Notes under the pieces: model-generated | Seen by the model: the letters and a program-made list of their open reading frames with translations, nothing else | Database searches by the model: none | What the model was told of the DNA's origin: nothing | Position numbers and translations under genes: made by a program | In this document: piece after piece, positions 5,773 to 8,710 of the stretch | Numbering within the stretch: position 1 is the stretch's first letter | How the letters are laid out: each line of letters opens with the position of its first letter | Assembly: GCA_028287545.1 (NCBI GenBank) | Contig: JAQBPL010000378.1 | Location: 1 to 8,710, forward strand | DNA length: 8,710 nucleotides | Origin: Vulcanimicrobiota bacterium | Lineage (GTDB): Bacteria > Eremiobacterota > Eremiobacteria > Baltobacterales > Baltobacteraceae | Reading direction: 5' to 3'

Positions 5773-6498
5773 TCACAGACTCGGCGGCTTCACGTACTGA
5801 TAGAAGTAGCCGGCGACGCGGCCGAACGAGCCCGTGACGAGCACGATCCCGGTCGCCACCAGGAACGCTCCGGCGCCAATCTCGATCGCGCCGAGGTAGC
5901 GTTTCACCCGGTTGAGCGCCCCGAGGGCGCGAGAGATCCCCGCCGCCGTGAGGAAGAACGGCAGCGCCAGCCCCATCGAGTAGACGAACAGCAGGAAGGT
6001 GGCCTGGGCGAACTTCTCCTGCGTGGCGAGCGCCAGAATCCCGGCCAGGATCGGCCCGACGCAGGGCGACCAGCCGGCCGCGAAGGCGAGCCCGACGAGG
6101 AACGACGCCACGTACGAGCGGTTCGCGCTGCGGTATTGCGGGCGTTTGTCCATCATTAGGAACGGAATTTTGAAGACGCCGATCATGTTCAGGCCGAGAA
6201 TGATGACGACGACGCCGCCGATCTTCGCGATCCACTCGCGGTAGTCGATCAGTACCGTACCGATTGCGCTGGCAGTGAAACCGAGCGCCATGAACACCAC
6301 GGTGAACCCGGCGATGAACGCGAGCGCATGGAACATCACCCGCGCGCGGTCGCCGGCGTCGGTCTGCGCCTTGAGTTCCTCCAAGCTCGAGCCGGTCAGG
6401 AACGAAAGGTAGGCCGGGATCAGCGGGAGGACGCACGGCGAGATAAATGACAAAACGCCTGCGGCGAAGGCGGTCAGGATGTTGACGTTACTGGTCAC
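5773..6498 (-). CDS. ccdA: CcdA/DsbD-type thiol-disulfide transmembrane transporter (cytochrome c biogenesis protein)
   Basis: The family carries reducing equivalents from cytoplasmic thioredoxin across the inner membrane to extracytoplasmic thiol proteins, e.g. for cytochrome c maturation. From the GTG at 6498 the protein has 241 residues, normal for the minimal CcdA form, with six predicted membrane segments. The redox cysteine pair is in the family context: C22 in ISPCVLPLIPAYLSFLTG and C146 in GWSPCVGPILAGIL, related as inverted halves. The GTG has GGGAG four bases upstream. The frame continues up to an ATG at 6597, which would add 33 Pro/Gly-rich residues not typical of the family, so the GTG is preferred. 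It is the first gene of the - strand operon, divergent from lgt. No soluble thioredoxin-like partner is visible in the window. Confidence 0.93.
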   Translation of the reverse strand: MTSNVNILTAFAAGVLSFISPCVLPLIPAYLSFLTGSSLEELKAQTDAGDRARVMFHALAFIAGFTVVFMALGFTASAIGTVLIDYREWIAKIGGVVVIILGLNMIGVFKIPFLMMDKRPQYRSANRSYVASFLVGLAFAAGWSPCVGPILAGILALATQEKFAQATFLLFVYSMGLALPFFLTAAGISRALGALNRVKRYLGAIEIGAGAFLVATGIVLVTGSFGRVAGYFYQYVKPPSL

Positions 6499-6682
6499 GA
6501 TGCTCCCGATGATGGCGTTCGACGGCCCTGGGACCCGGCTCAGCGTCCCAATGGTGGCAAGGACCCCCGCCCATCGCGGGTTCCCCGGGTCGCCCATTCG
6601 GTGAGTACGGCGGCCGGGCGTGCCGGCCCCGTGCCGCGTCCGGCGCGGGGACGCGCATGACGCGCGCCGTACTTCCAGCCAG
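6499..6682. promoter_or_regulatory. Structured divergent intergenic region between ccdA and lgt
   Basis: This 184-bp stretch must hold the promoters of both operons, but I see no convincing -35/-10 pair. It is rich in inverted repeats: TGGGAC (6529-6534) with GTCCCA (6545-6550); CCCGC (6566-6570) with GCGGG (6576-6580); GGCCGG (6612-6617) with CCGGCC (6623-6628); and a 10-bp stem at 6627-6650. The third and fourth share two bases, so they would compete in RNA. A 19-codon GTG-started frame (6601-6660) lies in the lgt leader without a ribosome binding site. The content could be leader RNA structure, operators, or simply GC-rich sequence. Confidence 0.45.
6627..6650 (+). promoter_or_regulatory. 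10-bp hairpin in the lgt leader
   Basis: CCCCGTGCCG (6627-6636) pairs with CGGCGCGGGG (6641-6650) over ten pairs with a single G-U wobble and a CGTC tetraloop. The stem ends 32 bases before the lgt GTG. No T-run follows on either strand, so it is not a standard intrinsic terminator. A leader-RNA role is inferred. Confidence 0.45.
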
Positions 6683-7495
6683 GTGAGCCATTGGTTCGTC
6701 TATCCGAAAATCGACCCGATCGCGTTTCATATCGGGCCGGTCGCCGTGCATTGGTACGGTCTGTCCTACCTGTTCGGCTTCATCTGCGTGTTCTTGTGGA
6801 TGAACCGCCCGGCCGGACGCCGGCGGCTTGGCCTTACCACCGACGAGATCCAGGACTTCCTGGTCTACGCGCTGGTCGGGGTGCTGATCGGCGGGCGGGC
6901 GCTGTTCGTGATCGCCGACATCATCACCAACCACAACGCCGGCGACTACTTCTCGCACCCGCTGAAGTTCATCGCGATCTGGGAAGGCGGGATGGCGTTC
7001 CACGGCGCGCTGGTCGGCGTGATCGTGGCGATCCTGCTGTTCCTGCGCAAGCACCGCGGGCTCACGTTCGGCGTGCTGGCCGACGAAGTGGTCGTCCTGC
7101 TCTCGATCGGCATCTTCACGACGCGGGTCGTCAACTTCATCAACGACGAGCTGCTGGGGAAAATCTGCCTGCCGGACCACCCCTACTGCATCCTCTTTCC
7201 GAGCGATCCGCTGCACTACCGGTACCCCTCGCAGCTCTTCGAAGGGATCCTCGACATCCTCACGCTGCCGATCGTGCTGCTCGTCTACCGGAGCAGGCCG
7301 CCCGACGGCGTGGTGGCGTGGACGTGGTTCACGGTGTACGGCATCACGCGCTCCATCGCCGAGATCTGGCGCGAGCCCGGCTTCACCGTCGCGGGGCTCT
7401 CGGGCGGCCAGCTCGTCGCGATCCCGCAGATTCTCATCGGCGTCGCGATGCTGATCTACTCGTACCGGCGCGGGACCCGAACGGAGGCACGGTGA
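6683..7495 (+). CDS. lgt: Phosphatidylglycerol:prolipoprotein diacylglyceryl transferase
   Basis: The product transfers diacylglycerol from phosphatidylglycerol to the lipobox cysteine of prolipoproteins at the inner membrane, the first step of lipoprotein maturation. From the GTG at 6683 it has 270 residues, normal for Lgt, with about seven membrane segments. Signatures in order: IGPVAVHWYGLSYLFGF (17-33), the essential His in EGGMAFHGALVGV (H107), the essential Arg in TTRVVNFINDELLGK (R148), RYPSQLFEG (180-188), RPPDG (205-209) and YGITRSIAEIWREP (219-232). The region between NFINDELLG and RYPSQ holds two cysteines in LPDHPYC and KIC. GTG 6683 is chosen from alignment to the family N-terminus; no clear Shine-Dalgarno precedes it. 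A further in-frame GTG at 6620 would add 21 unconserved residues. It heads the + strand operon. Confidence 0.96.
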   Translation: MSHWFVYPKIDPIAFHIGPVAVHWYGLSYLFGFICVFLWMNRPAGRRRLGLTTDEIQDFLVYALVGVLIGGRALFVIADIITNHNAGDYFSHPLKFIAIWEGGMAFHGALVGVIVAILLFLRKHRGLTFGVLADEVVVLLSIGIFTTRVVNFINDELLGKICLPDHPYCILFPSDPLHYRYPSQLFEGILDILTLPIVLLVYRSRPPDGVVAWTWFTVYGITRSIAEIWREPGFTVAGLSGGQLVAIPQILIGVAMLIYSYRRGTRTEAR

Positions 7496-7506
7496 AGGAC
7501 TCCTTC
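7494..7506 (+). promoter_or_regulatory. yggS Shine-Dalgarno within an inverted repeat at the lgt stop
   Basis: The Shine-Dalgarno GAAGGA (7494-7499) begins inside the lgt TGA stop and is followed after one base by its complement TCCTTC (7501-7506), directly before the yggS ATG at 7508. In RNA a five-pair stem, GAAGG with CCTTC around an ACT loop, can form. Ribosomes finishing lgt would open it, which fits translational coupling; that role is inferred. Confidence 0.5.
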
Positions 7507-7507
7507 C

Positions 7508-8188
7508 ATGCCCCACGCCACCGAAACGGTCGCGGAGCGCGTGGCCGCGTTGCGCGAGCGGGTCGACGAGGCCGCCCTCGCCTGCGGACGTGAACGCGGA
7601 TCCGTCGCGATCCTCGCGGTCACCAAGACGCACCCGCGCGACGCCGTGCTCGACGCCCTGGGCGCCGGTCTGCACGACGTCGGCGAGAACTACGTGCAGG
7701 AAGCGCGTCTGAAGTACGCCGACCTGCCGCCGTGCACGCGGCACTTCATCGGGCACGTGCAGACGAACAAGGCGAAAGCGATCGTCGCGCTGTTCGACGT
7801 CGTGCAGAGCGTCGACCGGCTCGATGCCGGGCTGGCGCTTGCGAAGGCGGCCCGAGACGCCGGGCGCCGTCTGCGCGTTCTCGTTCAAGTGAACGTCTCG
7901 CCGGCCGAACGATTCGGGATCGCACCCGCGGAGGCGCCGCCGCTCGCGGCGCGCCTGCGCGACGAAGGTCTCGACGTCGACGGCGTAATGGCGATCGGTC
8001 CGCTGCACGGCGACGTCGACGCGGCCTTCGCGGTCGCCCGCGAAACGTTCGAACGGGTGGGCGGCACGACGCTGTCACTGGGGATGTCGGGTGATTGGGA
8101 ACGAGCCGTACGACACGGTTCGACGATGGTGCGCCTAGGAACCGCGATCTTCGGACCGCGGCCGGCGCGGGAAAGGAACGCAGCATGA
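7508..8188 (+). CDS. yggS: YggS/YlmE family pyridoxal phosphate homeostasis protein
   Basis: This cytoplasmic single-domain PLP-binding protein (PLPBP family) is a fold-type III TIM barrel with no established catalytic reaction; it maintains vitamin B6 and amino-acid balance. It has 226 residues, as usual. PLP lysine K40 is in AILAVTKTHP. Other signatures are GENYVQEA, HFIGHVQTNKAK, VQSVDRL, VLVQVNVS, GVMAIGP and the phosphate-binding end LSLGMSGDWERAVRHGSTMVRLGTAIFG. It starts 12 bp after lgt and ends in an ATGA overlap with sepF. In Gram-positive bacteria the homologue (ylmE) also lies just before sepF (ylmF) in the division cluster. Confidence 0.96.
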   Translation: MPHATETVAERVAALRERVDEAALACGRERGSVAILAVTKTHPRDAVLDALGAGLHDVGENYVQEARLKYADLPPCTRHFIGHVQTNKAKAIVALFDVVQSVDRLDAGLALAKAARDAGRRLRVLVQVNVSPAERFGIAPAEAPPLAARLRDEGLDVDGVMAIGPLHGDVDAAFAVARETFERVGGTTLSLGMSGDWERAVRHGSTMVRLGTAIFGPRPARERNAA

Positions 8189-8601
8189 GCGTCTTCGCGA
8201 AAATCGGATCGTGGTTTGCGATCAACGATGAAGATGAAGAAGAGATCTACGCCGACGAGGTCGGCGCGAAGCGCAACGTCGTCCCACTGAGCGACGCGTC
8301 GCGCCGGCCCGGCGGCTCGGTCGCCGTGTTCGCCCCCCGCTCGTTCTCCGACGTCACGGAAATCGCCGACGCCCTGCGTTCGCGCCAAGTGGTGATCGTC
8401 AACGTGCAGGGCGCGGACCGCAACCTGCTCCAGCGCGTCGTCGACTTCACCTCCGGCGTCGCCTACACGATCGACGGCCGCATACAAAAACTCGCCGAAG
8501 CGATCTATCTGGTCGTTCCGTCAGGCGTCAACGTCAACTCCGCCGGCGTGAAAGAACAGCTCGACAACGACGGCATTCTCGGTATCAAGGATCTGCGCTA
8601 G
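8185..8601 (+). CDS. sepF: Cell division protein SepF
   Basis: SepF binds the C-terminal tail of FtsZ, anchors the Z-ring to the membrane and assembles into rings or arcs. The protein has 138 residues. The first 13 (MSVFAKIGSWFAI) can form the amphipathic membrane-binding helix, followed by an acidic linker (DEDEEE). The SepF core runs from about 47 to 118: VAVFAPRSFSDVTEIADALRS, VVIVNVQG, LLQRVVDFTSGVAYTIDGRIQKLAEAIYLVVPSGV. The conserved glycine of the dimer/FtsZ-binding region is at G91. The start ATG at 8185 overlaps the yggS stop (ATGA) and has AAAGGA seven bases upstream. The C-terminal 20 residues (GVKEQLDNDGILGIKDLR) are not part of the core. Confidence 0.95.
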   Translation: MSVFAKIGSWFAINDEDEEEIYADEVGAKRNVVPLSDASRRPGGSVAVFAPRSFSDVTEIADALRSRQVVIVNVQGADRNLLQRVVDFTSGVAYTIDGRIQKLAEAIYLVVPSGVNVNSAGVKEQLDNDGILGIKDLR

Positions 8602-8710
8602 TGGCGAAGCTCACCATTATCGACATCCAGCACAAAGAGTTCAAGAAGTCCCTTCAAGGCTACGATCGCAACGAGGTCAACGAGTTTCTCGACGAGATCA
8701 TCGAAGCGCT
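8601..8710 (+). CDS. divIVA: DivIVA-family protein, N-terminal part (3' truncated by window edge)
   Basis: Thirty-six complete codons are visible. The residues LTIIDIQHKEFKKSLQGYD followed by RNEVNEFLDEIIEA match the DivIVA N-terminal lipid-binding domain: the T-x(2)-DI-x(2)-KEF-x(5)-GYD-x(2)-EVNEFLD signature. DivIVA recognises negatively curved membrane at poles and septa and acts as a scaffold for division or polar growth. The start is GTG at 8601, sharing one base with the sepF TAG stop (TAGTG), with AAGGA (8587-8591) nine bases upstream. The coiled-coil part lies beyond the window. Other DivIVA-domain proteins (GpsB, Wag31, SepIVA) share this motif, so the precise subtype is open. Confidence 0.92.
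   Translation, partial: MAKLTIIDIQHKEFKKSLQGYDRNEVNEFLDEIIEA

Noticed and set aside
6551..6590. A GGTGGCA followed by a GC-rich stem, loosely like a T-box antiterminator
   Set aside because: The conserved T-box core is incomplete, no specifier loop or terminator alternative is visible, and the downstream gene (lgt) is not an amino-acid or aminoacyl-tRNA gene.
6499..6597. The in-frame ATG at 6597 as the ccdA start
   Set aside because: The extra 33 residues are Pro/Gly-rich and not like the family N-terminus, whereas the GTG at 6498 has a Shine-Dalgarno and gives the normal CcdA length.
6601..6660. A 19-codon GTG-started frame in the lgt leader as a regulatory leader peptide
   Set aside because: It has no Shine-Dalgarno, its composition merely reflects the hairpin sequence, and no regulatory codon run is present.
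6670..6682. TACTTC before the lgt GTG as a leaderless -10 element
   Set aside because: The last base does not fit TANNNT and no -35 is present, so the match is too weak to call.
6488..8008. A 506-codon open frame on the - strand opposite lgt and yggS
   Set aside because: It is low-complexity (Asp/Glu/Arg/His/Gln) and antisense to two fully recognisable genes, so it is an artefact of codon bias in GC-rich DNA.

Overview
The window is GC-rich, tightly packed bacterial chromosome with 14 protein-coding genes, two of them cut by the edges, and no recognisable RNA gene, insertion sequence, prophage or CRISPR array. SepF, DivIVA and a YggS (YlmE) homologue lie together, an arrangement typical of Gram-positive and other terrabacterial lineages. 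A secreted protein that looks like an outer-membrane beta-barrel, plus lipoprotein-processing genes, suggests a two-membrane envelope. A high-GC diderm lineage of the Terrabacteria, such as Eremiobacterota (WPS-2) or a relative, would fit. That placement is an inference, not a demonstrated identity.

Layout. Positions 1-1960 (+ strand) hold accessory genes: the C-terminal part of a lytic transglycosylase, a small secreted protein with a possible OB-like C-terminus, a strong intrinsic terminator, a small secreted protein with a carboxypeptidase-regulatory-like domain, and a 79-residue hypothetical. A hotdog-fold thioesterase follows at 1961-2383 and overlaps the end of a convergent gene by 12 bp.

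From 6498 down to 2372 (- strand) there is a probable operon in the order ccdA-type thiol-disulfide transporter, lspA (signal peptidase II), rluD-type 23S rRNA pseudouridine synthase, tgt (queuine tRNA-ribosyltransferase), and the putative outer-membrane protein. From 6683 onward (+ strand) a divergent operon runs lgt (prolipoprotein diacylglyceryl transferase), yggS, sepF, divIVA (cut by the window end). The junctions here are a 12-nt gap, an ATGA overlap and a 1-nt TAGTG overlap.

How the genes fit together. The two divergent operons carry the first two enzymes of lipoprotein maturation (Lgt and LspA) on either side of a structured 184-nt intergenic region. With CcdA, SepF and DivIVA they make an envelope and cell-division cluster. 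RluD and Tgt add RNA modification.

The most interesting signals are at junctions rather than in new protein families: a tandem 24-nt repeat that forms the whole rluD-tgt gap and supplies both the rluD stop codon and the tgt Shine-Dalgarno; a probable CTG start for rluD in a CTGA overlap with lspA; a perfect hairpin abutting the start codon of a secreted protein; and strong hairpins in front of lgt. I found no convincing large undescribed multi-gene system.
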